Assembly (NCBI GenBank): GCA_004194705.1
Contig: SADC01001204.1
Location: forward strand, 2,604,001-2,668,000
Source: Ditylenchus dipsaci
Lineage: Eukaryota > Nematoda > Chromadorea > Rhabditida > Anguinidae
Reading direction: 5' to 3'
Length of the DNA: 64,000 bases
Positions 43,101 through 54,689 of this stretch are shown piece after piece. Position numbers and translations under genes: made by a program. The notes beneath the pieces are model-generated. The model did no database searches and had not been told where the DNA came from. It was given only the letters and a program-made list of their open reading frames with translations. Each line of letters starts with the position of its first letter. Positions within the stretch are counted from its first letter, which is position 1.

Positions 43101-45855
43101 GGATGTCGAAGTCGGTAGTGAAGTAATTGAAATCAATGTAATAGGAATACTTTAGGCAAAAGTGAAATTTTGAAAAAAAATGCTTGGTCCCCCTGTTGTT
43201 TTGCTAACCGAAGTCGGAAGTCGGATGTATAGGTAGGAAGTAGGCAGTCAGAAGTCGGATGTCGAAGTGCCATTGTGAGCACCCTGACTTCACTACCGAC
43301 TTCGACATCCGACTTCAACATCCCATTGTGAGCACTACTACCTACTTCGACATCATACTTCCACATCGTCATCTCATTGTGAGCGAGCTATTACTATGAG
43401 TATTGTCTCTGTTTAAAAATTTCAGGCGAAACTCGTGCTAACTTTATTTTTTGAGGTGCTAAATAGAGTCTTCGCTTCTGCACAATAACACCGCATTCAA
43501 ATTTTTTCTATTGAAATTTGTGGTCACATTTCATTTCTGTTAGTTTTATTAGTAAAAGTTGGTTGTATATCAGAAATAGGGTCTTTTGTATTTTTTCCAA
43601 CTAGCTCCCAGGTAGCTTAACTATTGTCATCGATTTTCTCGGGAAAATTGATAAGCCAAGAAGCGACCTACGCAAATTAAAAAAAAATGGTGTAGTAACT
43701 TTGTATCACCCTGTACTTATAGAGATGACTAAAATTTTTGAAGAAAAGGTTTGATAAACTTTTAAAAAACTTCAATGAAGTTTTTTTTATTAAAAGGTAC
43801 TTATTGGGTTAGACCCCTCTATCTCTTAAAATAGAATTTTGTTAAGTGAACATCTTGTTTTATTTCTATTAACTTTACAAAAGTTTTTTAATGTGAGCGC
43901 TGAACGTGATTTTGACATGATTAACTAGAAGAAGAAAAGTTTTTGTTCATAGTTTTTAATTTTGAGAGGTAGGGCTCCAACAAAATAAGTACCTGGGATT
44001 TGGCTGATTAAATAAAATAGTGTTCGAAAATAAAAAGCAAAAAATATCTCACCAATTTTTCTATACAACTTATATGACTGCTGTCAATATCGGTTATTTG
44101 CTTTATTTGAGGACTCCAAGTATATGATTCTAGAGGATTTGGATAGCAACTTAAGCAATAACAAACTGCTAGAATGAGAGTGAACAAGCAGGCTACTCCA
44201 AGCATACAAAAATACTTAATTGCTGACACATGTATATTTCTAAAAAGAATATTCAATAAGGATTACTTCTATGTAAGCTTGAGATAATCTCACATTCGTG
44301 TTTGTCGTCAGATAAGTCGACCCCGATTTCGATCATAAAGTCACTCATAGTTCAAAAAAATATTTACCGTAATTCCTCTAATAAGCCGCCCCCCCCTCCC
44401 TAAATTCAAAAACTGGTTTCTGGCATTGTGTTTTTGACCTATGTTTCGAAGACCACTGTTAGGCAAGTCACCATCTATTTTGTAGCTCATCTTACTGGCT
44501 ACAAATTGAGGGGTAACTTGCCAAAGAGGAGTCTTCGAAAAATGCGTCAAAAACACAATGCCAAGAACACGATTTTGAATCACAGGGGGGCGGCTTATTA
44601 GAGGAATTACAGTACTTAAAATCTTTATTTCTTAAAAGCTCACATGAAACTGTGGTCGAAAAACACAAATTTTAGGTTATCTCCGGCCTGTGACCACTCT
44701 GCACGCATGTTACGATTCTAATTGTTAGTTTATATTTAGAAAGTGAACCTCCCCTCGCAAAATCGCTGTATTGTTTTATTATATACAGTAATTACAATAT
44801 ATTGTATATTATATATGTTATATATATTGTATATATTATAAAAATAATACACTGTATAATATATATATTGTATATATTAAGTATTTTATATATTATATGT
44901 TGTATATATATTGTTGTATATATGGTTTGGGACTAAATCACTTTTTCAATTTTTCCATGCTATTAGATACATATTCGAGTAATTTTGCTTTATTTTTAAA
45001 GGGCCATTGCCACCTGTTTTGAATTGTCCCCGCCAATTCAAATTTTTTCGCCTAATCATTGAACTTCTGTAGGAATTTTTCAGCTTGGTTTCTAACAAAA
45101 CAAGGCCTAGAATTTAATTTCAGGTATAGTTTTGTTAGAAACCAAGTTGAAAAACTCGTGAGTAAATCCAACGATAAAGAAAAAAATTTGAATTGGCGGG
45201 GGCACCCGTTGTCGGAGACGACAAGGGCCCTTTGAAAGGGAAAATTTGGGGAAGAGAGGCTTGATACCAGTGCTCTAAATGGCAGCGGTGTGGCACCGGC
45301 CGCAGCGGCACCACCGGTGCACATTGCCCGGTGCCAAAATTTCAGAGGTTGGTGACCGGTGCCGTAATTTTAGAGGTCAGTGCCCGGTGCGGTGGCCGGT
45401 GCCAAAATTTTGGAGTTCGATGCCCGGTACAGTGCCGGTGCTGAAATTCCAAAATTTAGAGTATTGCTTTGCACCCCTTGCTAAGATGGAAAAAATATAT
45501 AGTACCTGCATATAGCCAAGTATCTGTAAAAAAATTGCACAGCGCTGGAAGACATTACTATGTAGTAACTAAAAACATAAAGTGGGAAGAAAAAGGTGTG
45601 AAACGGTGGGCTAACGACTCTAGCCAGTCCAGTGTGGTAAAAAATGAAATAGTTGTCTATAAACAACATTACCTAAAAACAAAATTAACATTTTTTTTAT
45701 AAAAATAATATGTTCTACCGGTTGAACAAATGCGTTAACAAAAGTTAGGCATATGTCTATTACACATGTTTGTAGAAGAATTAAACTGTATTCTTTCAAC
45801 TCTTTTGTTGTTTTCTTCCATATCAGCCATATTAGAAGAATATTTAAGAAAAGGG
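40130..45855 (-). CDS. nematode-type seven-transmembrane chemoreceptor (GPCR)
   Basis: Six phase-matched exons on the complement: 45719-45855, 45506-45672, 44053-44239, 42745-42816, 42650-42724 and 40130-40390. Exon order follows the receptor: TM1-ICL1-TM2 (LFLNILLIWLIWKKTTKELK, ILLQTCVIDICLTFVNAFVQ), TM3 with its cytoplasmic motif (SAVQFFYRYLAICR), TM4 and loop 2 (YFCMLGVACLFTLILAVCYC), TM5 (HLFNTIYSILFGVMCYVFIF), loop 3 with TM6 (ALKKAENDIQMTLILILQ, AILPLITGFVSIVGTIVSIL), and TM7 (WIPVFNPLITIIVVKPYRQT). This layout, with Q-x-x-L-P in TM6 and NP...YR after TM7, fits the Str/Srd/Srh-type superfamily of nematode chemosensory receptors. About 300 residues are visible; the first exon, with the N-terminus and the start of TM1, was not found and may lie beyond the palindromes at 45881-46680. 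The introns are packed with MITEs but no exon is interrupted. Confidence 0.85.
40420..40745. mobile_element. palindromic MITE, chassis-1 family, GGCACC tip (right end lost)
   Basis: The left end reads CAGTCGAACCTCGCTATAGT followed by GGCACCCCC and the family core. The central hairpin reads CCCGCTAACCCGGCACCC. The right end breaks off after TTTGCTATCAGAC. Confidence 0.7.
40968..41891. mobile_element. mariner-like element with TIRs of about 195 bp
   Basis: The ends are TACCGTATGGTCCAATTCGC and CGAATTCGGACATACGGTA, with the inverted homology running about 195 bases. It lies in the last GPCR intron. TACCGTAT ends are shared with the small MITEs at 35376, 37025, 44365, 62827 and 63067, so those may be relatives. 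Confidence 0.8.
41205..41687 (-). pseudogene. internally deleted Tc1/mariner-like transposase
   Basis: The N-terminal part has a helix-turn-helix (YSIEQKVWSVIWYSKHGKPK, YRRKFGRHARPPD). After a few residues the frame reaches the C-terminal end of a transposase (YVKSIVYRTQPTNLEDLQAK, FDEMPQEMIDRSIDAYKKRL). The neighbouring frame shows CDFFLWA just before, where related transposases have the last catalytic Asp (PCDFFLWG), so a frame break falls at the join. Most of the DDE domain is missing and the copy cannot be autonomous. Confidence 0.7.
42145..42567. mobile_element. palindromic MITE, chassis-1 family, TTCGCCACC tip
   Basis: The outer ends read AGTCAAACCTCGATAATTCG followed by CCACCCC, and the complement GGTGGCGAATCATCGAGG. 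The central hairpin reads CCTCAATAAACCGCCTCCC / GGGTGACGGTTTATCGAGG. Confidence 0.75.
43018..43387. mobile_element. element with GCTCACAATGAGATG ends and GATGTCGAAGTCGG repeats
   Basis: The ends are GCTCACAATGAGATG and CATCTCATTGTGAGC. Inside, GATGTCGAAGTCGG-type units occur about six times on one strand and again inverted on the other side. The internal CATTGTGAGCACCCTGACT duplicates the end motif, suggesting nested or tandem insertion. Confidence 0.75.
44365..44614. mobile_element. MITE, chassis-2 core with TACCGTAATTCCTCTAATAA tip
   Basis: The ends are TACCGTAATTCCTCTAATAA then GCCGCCCCCC, mirrored at the right. The core contains GGCATTGTGTTTTT, TAGCTCATCTTACTGGCTAC and AAAAACACAATGCC, shared with 47568, 51180, 53376, 61809 and 63067. 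Confidence 0.75.
44779..44935. repeat. (TA)n-rich microsatellite
   Basis: TATATATTGTATATATTA-type units continue for about 150 bases. Confidence 0.85.
44996..45233. mobile_element. palindromic MITE, AAGGGCCATTGCC family
   Basis: The left end reads AAAGGGCCATTGCCACCTG, the right end GACGACAAGGGCCCTTT. The arms contain GCCAATTCAAATTTTTTCGC and AACTTGGTTTCTAAC with their complements. It lies in a GPCR intron. Confidence 0.8.
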
Positions 45856-45880
45856 CTAGTGAAAAACAGAGGTGAGCATT

Positions 45881-46280
45881 AGTAGTACCTAAGCCAACTT
45901 TTGTATATCAAAGGATGCCGCCTTTGTGCCCCATACCTATGGGGCACTTTCAAAGAGAAGCCCATAGGTATGAGAGGGTGTTAGGCTCCGCTTTTTTTTG
46001 ACCCATACCTATTGAGCACTATTGAGAAATGTAGGTCAACAACAGCTGTTACCTATTTCGAAATATTATTGCAATAATATTTCGAAATATGTAACAGCTG
46101 TTGTTGACCTATATTGTTGCGAAATCGATAACAGCTGCTGGAAAGCCTCATAGGTATAGGCTTGAAAAGGGGCGGAGCTTAACATCTCCTATACCTATTG
46201 GCTTCTCTTTGAAAGTGCCCCATAGGTATGGGCACAAAGGCGGCATCCTTTGATATACAAAACTTGGCTTAGGTACTACT
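45881..46280. mobile_element. 400-bp palindrome upstream of the GPCR exons
   Basis: The left arm AGTAGTACCTAAGCCAACTT...GCCGCCTTTGTGCCCCATAC is mirrored on the right for about 130 bases, followed by a central palindrome AACAGCTGTTACC...GGTAACAGCTGTT-like. CCATAGGTATG occurs repeatedly. It starts only 26 bases upstream of the first visible GPCR exon. Confidence 0.75.
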
Positions 46281-46331
46281 AGCATTTATTTGATAAATAA
46301 TACTTGTAGCTTAAACAAATAAAACATTAAA

Positions 46332-46680
46332 AGACCATACTTGTTGATGCAAATGAAAATTTGGCAAATTCAAATGCCCGCGGGACACTTCTCTTTTGTC
46401 TCTCACTGTACTCTTTTGAGTCGCTCGAAATGGGAAGGAGCAGCCTGTGCCGATTCAAATTGTGCCACCGCAAATTGTGCCAAAATCAAGAGCAATGTTC
46501 GGCAAATATTTACCGAATATTGCTATTGATTTTGGCACAATTTTCGGTGGCAAAATTTGAATTGGCACAGGTTGCTCCTGCCCCTCGAAATAACTCCAAA
46601 AAGTAGAGTGCGAGACAAAAAAAAGTGTCCTGCGCGCATTTGAATTTGTCAAATTCTCATTTGCATCATCAAGTATGGTC
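46332..46680. mobile_element. 350-bp full-length palindrome
   Basis: The left end AGACCATACTTGTTGATGCA and right end CATCATCAAGTATGGTC match. Homology continues through CGGGACACTTCTCTTTTGTC, GGAGCAGCCTGTGCCG and CAAATTGTGCCACCG to a short loop near 46505. Confidence 0.75.
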
Positions 46681-47567
46681 CTTTCAAGAAGAAGTTTTTT
46701 TCTGAAAATTAAATTTTTAGCATCTGACAATCCACTGCCTATTCGAAATCGTAGTGTTGGCAATGTATTTTCGGCAATGTTTGGCAATGTATTAGGTCAG
46801 ACAAACAGCACCACAAAGAGGTTCTTTTGGGTGCAAATTTTAAATCAAACAAGCCCGTAAAAAAGGTAAAAAACGTCGATGTGAAATATTTTGCCAATAC
46901 TTTGGCCCTATCCAAACAGGGAGTTGCCTTGGTCTCCCTGCTGATTTTTATGGCTTCTTTAGACTTAGGCGAGGGTAGGCCAGGTATGTTAGGACGGATT
47001 CAAACATATTTTATACTCATGTTGGAGTCCGTCCTAACACACCTTGGCTTAGTTTTGCCTGAGCCTAAAGCCTAAAGAATCAAAAAAATTAACAGTGGGC
47101 ACCAAGGCAAAAAAACCCCGCTTTGTTAGATAGGGCCGATACTTTGCTTATAATTTTGCTTATTAATTTAGGCGAAGATGTAGGGTGAACAACGTTAAAA
47201 TTGGGTGTTCAAAAACGCTTTCTGTAATTTTAGAAAAGTCCATAAGTTCAGGTAATGCCTAAAAGTAGATTTTGAAAAAAGGCGAACAAGGTGAACCATC
47301 TACACGACTTCGTTGCAGGTTAGGTTGCGGATTATCATAGGCAAAAATAAATCACCTAAGTTTGTCATTAATAGTTATTAAAATTAAATAAGTAAATGCA
47401 CTAGATGCTCTGTAGCAAGGCACTTATCAATAGTCTATTTTAGATGTGTAATTTATAATGTGTTTTAATAGGCTTATATAAATAACTATCAAAGTGTTAG
47501 GCACTCTATTGAAGACAAGCTAAAAAGTAAAGTAAAATTATTTTAATTACACTCAAATCTCGATATA

Positions 47568-47801
47568 CAGGCTGTGTCAGAATTACGCGCACTTTTTTTC
47601 AGACAAAGTTTTTGTGGCATTGGGTTTTTTTTTATAAATTTATAAACATTTTTAAAAGTTAACCATTCACTTTGTAGCTGTCATTCTTAGCCACCAAATG
47701 AGTGGTTAACTTTTAAAGTAGGGTTAACTAATTTATATAAAAGAACACAATGCCGCGAAAACTTTGTTTGAAAAAAGTGCGCGTAATTCTGACACACCCT
47801 G
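47568..47801. mobile_element. MITE, chassis-2 core with CAGGCTGTGTCAGAATTACG tip, nested in another element
   Basis: The element has TA duplications and ends CAGGCTGTGTCAGAATTACG / CGTAATTCTGACACACCCTG. Its core (GGCATTGGGTTTTT, TTGTAGCTGTCATTCTTAGC, GAACACAATGCC) matches the core of elements with quite different tips. It interrupts a TIR element whose right end is CACTATATCGAGAGTTGACTG at about 48022-48045. Confidence 0.8.
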
Positions 47802-48069
47802 TAGTGAAACTCTGATATAGTGACACCTTGATGTCGGTTAGTAGTTTTGGCTAAAAGAAAATGGGTTCTTTTTGTTTATCGGGAATACCCGATTCTTACG
47901 CATAAATTGTCTTAGCACGACTGAGGTCGGGTATTCCCGATAACCAAAAAGAACCAGAAAATGACTTATAGTGAAGAAAATGCTCCAATATAGTTACACC
48001 ACAATGACGGTCCCGTGGGGTATCACTATATCGAGAGTTGACTGTTTTCATTACATTTTCGGCTTTATA

Positions 48070-48180
48070 CAGTCACACTCGATTTAAGGACAAAAGTTCG
48101 TTCCCGCCCAGGTCCGATACTTTTTCTCAATTTTCGCTAATCCTCTTTCGACAGCCTGGTTTCAAATGACAGATATCCAA
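48070..48180. mobile_element. solo end of a chassis-1 MITE
   Basis: CAGTCACACTCGATTTAAGG is followed by AAGTTCGTTCCCGCCCAGG and AGCCTGGTTTCAAAT, after which homology stops. Confidence 0.6.
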
Positions 48181-50712
48181 GTGCACACCCCCCCCCCCAT
48201 GCAAAGAGTACTTTTTTCTCTAAGCAGACATTTTTCATCTAAGCCTAAGCCTAAACCTAAGCCTAAGTTAGCGCGCTACACAATGCAAAAAAGAAAACTT
48301 GAAAAAAATCAAGGGAACCAAAATAGGACGCTTAGAGAAAAATACTTCTCGGAGGGGGGGGGTGGGTTGTTTGCACTTGGGCTTTTACGGTTTCAAATAT
48401 CTCAAAGATTCTGATTTTGCCGAAGTTGGAGGCTGGTCCAGGTCGAGGTACCTCGACCAGGACCTCGACCACCCTAGTCATCACATTTACTTTTGTCAAG
48501 ATAATGAAATAATTTTTGATGTAGAAGATAGCTTGGAATCTAAGCTTTCGTTTGGTATATAAAGAGGCAAAAAGTATAGAAAAATTTCTCTCTGATCATC
48601 AAAAAGGTCGTCATAACTTTTTTGTTTTAATGTTTTTTTATAATAAGTAACCAATACTTTTTGATCAAAAAAATAGAATAACAGGGGGTTATCAACAAAT
48701 ATAAATTTGTGCTAGTGAAATTGCAACCAAAATAGTTATGACAAGTATAAAAACCTGAATGAAATTGTGTCACCAAGAATATAAGAATTATAAGGATCTG
48801 AAAAAAGGCTGAAAATAATTTTATAATGACTAAGGTCTATATCAGGAGGCAAAAAAAAAAAGGCACTTTCAGGAATGCAAGACCTTGAACACAACTTCGT
48901 CTACTGCCATCTAACGCATAAAAAGCATTTTCTAGAAATATGACTAATTTAATTTCACAGAGCTGTCTAGAACAACTAATTGACTTTATAATTGATAGGA
49001 AGTGACGGCCTTAGAAAAATTAATGAGTTTAGGTTTCGTAATTAAATTTAAAATAAATTTTAAAAATTCTCTTAATTGTTTTACTACAGGTGTTTACAAC
49101 TACTCACGCTTGTTTTTGTTAGCTTGATGGATTATTGATTAGTTAAAAACATTACTTTTTTGTTCACCGCAATATTTCTAATAGAAGCTTGCTCTCTACT
49201 ATTAGGTCAGCGCTTCGAACTCAAAATTTTGAAAATAAGCCCATTTGTTCAAAATAAGAGTATTTTAACAAAAAAAATGCTATTTTATCCAGTGCTTTTG
49301 CTTTTTTTTTGGTGTTAAAAATGACAGCAGCCAAAGTGAACGAAATCACCGCCCTCCCCCGAAGAGTATTTCTCTAGAAGCTAACTTTTTTTCATTTTTA
49401 CCCTATTTCACACCTTTCGCACCGACAATACCAAGAATATTTGGCCGCGGCCAAAGACCAGCACACTTCACATAGCAATGGATTGGGGTGAAAAAAGGTC
49501 AAGGAAATCGAAAAAAAGTACACTTAGAAAAAACTGCTTTATGGAGGGTGGGCACTTGGGCTTTTACGTTAAAAAATAAGACTTTGGCCTGAAATCGAAA
49601 AAAATAAGAATAAGATTTGGGGTCCTAAAATTAATACAATTTTATAATAGTACAATTCGGAGCACTGTATTGGGTTGATGCATAATTAAAATAATCACGG
49701 TATTATTAACTATTCACGGTTTTTTTAAACTGATGTTTAAGCATCAAGTTATTTATAAAAATGATTCTCAATATACCAGTGTTTAGCTCTGTTATTACTC
49801 TTCAAAATATGCCATCGGTATTTTTCGGATTGTTTTTTAAAAATCGGCATTTGTGTCCAAGCACCAGTGATGTCATTTTGGGTAGTTGACAGGTATTTTC
49901 ATCACTTTCATCACTAACGATTCAACAACATTTTTGCACTATCATGTAGCGCAGTTCAAAAGCTGCAGAGCCTTTCATACAGAATGATTTTGGAAATGGA
50001 AATATGGACTTTACAAAAGTGACCAAAATCCAAGTTTTTTCTATGTTTTCGTATCTTCGGTCATTTTTAAAGAAATTTTTTTTAAGCTAATATCTCCACA
50101 ACCAGATTTCCAATAATCATTTTTTTATCATATTTTTGGAGTCCTATTTTGGGTTCCCTGATTTTTTAAAGTTTTCTTTTTTGCAATGTTTAGCGCGCTA
50201 ACTTAGGCTTAGGTAAAATGCAAAAGGTTTGCTTAGAGATAAATACTCTGTGCGGGGTTGGGGGAGCAGTAAGTGGTTGCACTTCATATGCTGTCTCCCA
50301 TCGGCGACGAGCATGCCCCTTTAAATGCCGACTTTTTTTAATATTCCAAAAATACCGATAGTACATTTTGAAGAAGAATAACAGGGCTAGACAACAGTGT
50401 GTTAAGAAAATTTTCAAAGTGATTTTGATGCGTATACATTACATTTTTTGAATTAAGATAATAACAGAGTTAAAGCTATCTTTGATTTTGAATTTCAAAA
50501 AATTCTTTAAGGGTTGAAAAGTGTAATCCCGGGCTCCTGTTAGAAAGATGACGGTATTTTAAATTTTAACTAACAAAAGTTTTACAATAATATTTTATTT
50601 GAATAAAGCTTTCGTCGACCAGATCATCAAATATATATTTTTAGAACTTCTAAAAAAGTATGTGAACAAGGTAAAAGCAAAAATTTTTTTTGGTAAATCT
50701 TCGTATATACAC

Positions 50713-52513
50713 TCAAGCTTCTGAAATTCTTTTGCCGACTTCAGTAAAGAAGTCTTGCAGGTCGCGGAAGAATTGGCTTTGCTTAGTTAGTTCAGCTAAC
50801 TTTTGCTTGATTAGCTCCCTGTAATAAACATTAATAATAACATTGATATGAAATTAAATTTAAAAATAAAACCAAAGGCGAAGGAAGTACTCATGCATAG
50901 AGTCATAGTGACGTCTTGACTGGCATTTAAGATCACACTCCTGAACCAAATTGCTTGATTATTTCAGTGAATTAAATAAACAGGAATACCATTTTTAAAC
51001 GCTAGCTTTTTGTAAGCTCAAAATTTATTGCAGATTTAAAATTTATTGCAAAGATTAAATAGATTTTATAAAAATTTTATCCTAATACACCTAATTTTTA
51101 CTTACACTTTTTTGGCCCTATCCCTCAATGTGGGATGTCCCTCAACCTATCCTTCAATGTCATTTTTTAAAAGACGCAACCACCACGCACCTTGTGGCAT
51201 TGTGTTTTCACCAAAAATCTAATATTTTCAAGCACGCAAACCTTTAAAATGTAGCTAAGAAAGAGGGCTATTTTTGAGGGGTCGTGTGCCTAAAATTTTT
51301 TGATTTTTCGTAGCTAAAAACACAATCTCCAAAAAAGCTTGGGTAGTTGTGTTTTTTAATAAACCACCATAGTCTTTTAATAAAGAATATACGGTAGATT
51401 GAAAAACCCCCGAAGAAAAGTTACCGGAGTTGGTGGTCCAACAGTTTCCACAACAGTGACATTGTCAGGCAGAGGAACTTCCTTGCCACAGTCACTCAGC
51501 ACTGCAATCTTGGTGTATTGATCTTCTAGGGTGGAACAATCAAAGTTCTTGTTGCCTTCAATGTCGATTGCCTGAGTAAATTAATAATTAAAAATGAGCT
51601 TTATGTCATTCAATCTTACCACCAAGTCTGGAAACTTCTCTTTGAGCAGCTCTTGACTTGGAAGAACTTTGATGTTGTTTTTAGTAAGTCCCAACACCGT
51701 GAAACCTCGAAGACGCGTCTGTGGAAGTTGTAAACGATCTCTGTTTGGCTTGTTGTGACAGTGAATCACTTCGTCGTCGGTGTCACACTCACAATCATCC
51801 AGACAATCAAACACATAACCTTAACAAATTTATTTGAGCTATTTTAAAGGCTACTTTTTAAGAAAAAATTTCAAAAATAATCTGCCAAAATTTTTTGCGT
51901 AAGCTTCTAATAACTCAACATTAGGTTATTCAAAAAAAATTGGCAACATTTTCGGACAATAGACTTTAATGTCGCGCAAACTTTTTGTCGACGCATCGAG
52001 CTTATTTTTTCAGGCACATTTAACGTTACTGAGAGGAAGTGGTCCTGAAAAAAATCAGCTTGGTGTGTCAACAAGATGTGGGTTAAAAAAAACTTTCCTC
52101 CGCGCGACATTTATGACTATTGAAAATCGGTTATCCGGCACACTCGGTTACCGGGCTCCTTAAAAATAATATATTTGGTTGAGACTGGCTTATATACTGT
52201 CAATTGACACTCAAAATTGACACTTCAGTTATCCGGCACCTCGTTTTTCCGGCACTCTGAGACCGGTCCCAAGGGTGCTGGATAACCGAAAATGTGACTG
52301 TATTCGAAAATTTCTGGTTGCCGAAATATTTTTGTGATCTAGCGTTATTTCGGGGAGAGGTGGACTTTGGTTGTTATTTGGACGATCGGTGTGGTTGCTT
52401 ATAATAGAAATGGGCTATTTAGAAAGCTTCCATTAACAATATATAAACTGACCGTATGAGAGGATAGCTGAAGAGAATAGCAATAAAGAAAGGCATGTGA
52501 ATTTAAACTGCAT
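50713..52513 (-). CDS. secreted leucine-rich-repeat-like protein, complete five-exon gene
   Basis: Exons on the complement: 52453-52513, 51620-51819, 51425-51571, 50891-50940 and 50713-50818. All phases match and together they give 187 residues. Exon 1 starts at ATG 52513 with a signal peptide (MQFKFTCLSLLLFSSAILSY). A cysteine cluster resembling an LRR N-terminal cap follows (VFDCLDDCECDTDDEVIHC), then an LRR-like stretch (LPQTRLRGFTVLGLTKNNIK, then LPSQELLKEKFPDLV), then AIDIEGNKNFDCSTLEDQYT and a C-terminal cap-like part (VLSDCGKEVPLPDNVTVVET). The last exons give ECDLKCQSRRHYDSMHEELI and an amphipathic helical tail ending RISEA. It is probably an extracellular binding protein; no partner can be named. 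Unlike the other genes here, no frameshift was seen. Confidence 0.8.
51180..51395. mobile_element. chassis-2 MITE in an intron of the LRR-like gene
   Basis: GGCATTGTGTTTTCACC and AGCTAAAAACACAATC face each other around CACGCAAACCTTTAAAATGT. The outer ends are worn. Confidence 0.55.
52100..52300. repeat. TTATCCGGCAC repeat element
   Basis: Motifs TTATCCGGCACAC, TTACCGGGCTCC, TTATCCGGCACCTCG, TTTCCGGCACTC and the inverse GTGCTGGATAACCGAAAATG precede GACTGTA, a Tigger-like right end. It lies in the first intron of the LRR-like gene. Confidence 0.55.
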
Positions 52514-53314
52514 CTCTATGATCTGAAATATAAGACAAATTCAACTGTACAAATTAAACAGTCGTGGAACAAGAAATAGTTTCAAAAACACTGAAAAATA
52601 ATTAGTAAATATTTTTTGATGGATGACTATTACATATATACCTCTCAATCACTTTTGTATCTCTTTAACACAAATCAATATGTAAATAAGAATTGATGGA
52701 CACTAATGACAAATTATAACTTTTTAGTAGAACGAAAACAAAAATGAAAAAATTGCAACAAAAGTTAACTCATTGATGTAGCAAAAAAATTGAAAACTCA
52801 TAACAAAATTGTTCCACAGAAGAAATTTTGAAAAGCGAAAAGACCATTACATTGTTAATTACCCTATTTTTTGTAATTCCGGCCATGTGCACGAAATTTA
52901 TCAACCCTCCAAAAATCGAAAAAAATTTGGGTCAATCTCAAGACTTTTAATTTTGCTTCCCCGCTCCGAGACATAGACTCTCAAAGTAGAGAGGGGCGAA
53001 ATTAGAAAAAATACGGTAGGTCCTTTACACAATTTCATAAATTTCCTGATTTCAATAGCTGCGAAAATAGACTGAAGATTTTAAAAGTTGTTCAACTCGA
53101 TTACAATTTTGAAAAACAAATTTTTCGCTTATAGTCCACTTAAAGACGAGAAAAAAGTGTAACGAAAATCCTTATAGTGTAAATGTTGCTAAAAACGGTA
53201 ACAGTAAATCGAAACTTTAGGAGTAGTTTTTTTTTTATTAAATGCAAGGTTTCCGATAAAAAAGCTAACTGTAATGTCTAATTATCGGGAGAAAACTTAG
53301 ATTTGTTAACATAC

Positions 53315-53880
53315 CGTAAATGCTCTAATTGGAGCCCATGGGCTTGAATTAAAAAAACAAAACTTTCCAAGTACGTTGTAGCATTGTGTTTTTAAAAGGG
53401 CATGCTCGTCGCCGATGGGAATATTTTAAAAGGTGGTACCAGCGAAATTCAAACAAGAATTAATTTGACGAAATTTTTGTAAGGTCGACGAAAAATTGTA
53501 CCTCCAGTGGCAATCAAACCGACGACCAACTTTTGCCGTCCGCCGACGCTATCCTACCAGGTCACCGATGCTATTAAATGAAGAGCTTTTTATTAACTAT
53601 TCTCCGCAAGGTACTCAACTGAAATTTATTTAAAACTAATTCTCGTTGAATTGACCTAGTAACCGCCTTTCAAAATATTTCCATCGGTGGCGAGCATGCC
53701 CCTTTGAATATGAAAAAATCCGACGTTTAGGCACACGACTACTTAAAAAATAGCCTTAATTCTTTAGCTACTTTTTAGTTGTCGTGTGCCTGAAAATATT
53801 AGGTTTTTCATATTTAAAAACACAATGCCACAAAAAGATTGGAGAGTTGTGCTCTCTAATAAACGACCATGGGCTTTAAT
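53315..53880. mobile_element. chassis-2 type palindrome carrying a nested SINE/MITE hybrid
   Basis: Outer parts read TACCGTAAATGCTCTAATTG, GGAGCCCATGGGC, GTAGCATTGTGTTTTT and, after the insertion, TTAAAAACACAATGCCAC and ACCATGGGCTTT. The nested element occupies 53394-53709. Confidence 0.6.
53394..53709. mobile_element. TIR-flanked tRNA-like element, nested copy
   Basis: The ends are AAAAGGGCATGCTCGTCGCC and GGCGAGCATGCCCCTTTG. On the minus strand the interior has AGCATCGGTGACCTGGTAGG (box A region) and CGTCGGTTTGATTGCCACTG (box B region), both worn. Confidence 0.7.
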
Positions 53881-54689
53881 TTAATTAATTTAATTTGAAA
53901 AAAAGTTGAATTCAGCTTAAATGATTAATCACCGCTTTTACTCAAATTTCACCTTAATAGTGCTTGCTCTGAAATAGCTTCCAGTTAGAGCAGAATTGAA
54001 AAAACCTCGCTTGCTAATGCAAAAAAAATACGATGCAAATTTTTTTACAAAATAAACAAATACCTATTAAAAACAGATCAGATAATGCCTAAGGAATATA
54101 TTTGGAGTATAATGATCTCTTAAAGCTTAAGTAATGATATAATTAAGCTGATATGTCAAGGAACAGAAGTCAGTTCTTGTCAAGTAATAGAAAGTGAATG
54201 ATGAAATGCGTAAGACAAAAAGTTCAATCTCTAACACCACCAAGAAAAAAATCATAGAGTGTGTGTTTGCCCTGCAAGTGTTAGGCCACTTCCTATCCCT
54301 TCTCTCTATCTATTGGTGTCTCTGCAATAAAGCAGTTTATTTAGAGGCGATTGAATAGAGTGGCTTGATTGCCTGCTCCGCCTAGTCTATTAGATCACTG
54401 CTAAATGACAGAATAGATAAGTGACAAATAAAAAATTTTTATAATCTTTCTAAAAGTTTTTTATTTCGTAATTAAGAAAAACAGATCAACAAAATCAGAA
54501 GATTGGTCTTCTAAAAATGACTCATTATGAAAGGTGTCTTAAGCTTTACAATTTAACAGCTGTTACGTGTTATCTGTTTGTCGCTTTTAACAATCTAAGG
54601 GTGACTGATTTTGAGTTTCTTGTATTTTCAAAATTTTAGGCCCTTTTCTTTTAAATTTTTTTCATAAAGTATGTATGAGATTTCACGGC

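Larger units (their letters stand above)
46681..50712. other. transposon-rich spacer between the GPCR and the LRR-like gene
   Basis: It contains the GGCCAGCGTATGTTAGGACG repeat (46920-47130), the nested MITE at 47568-47801, a chassis-1 end at 48070, a hairpin at 47853-47965 (GGGTTCTTTTTG...CGGGAATACCCGA) and a decayed GGCGACGAGCATGCCCC end at 50285-50325. No gene is visible. Confidence 0.45.
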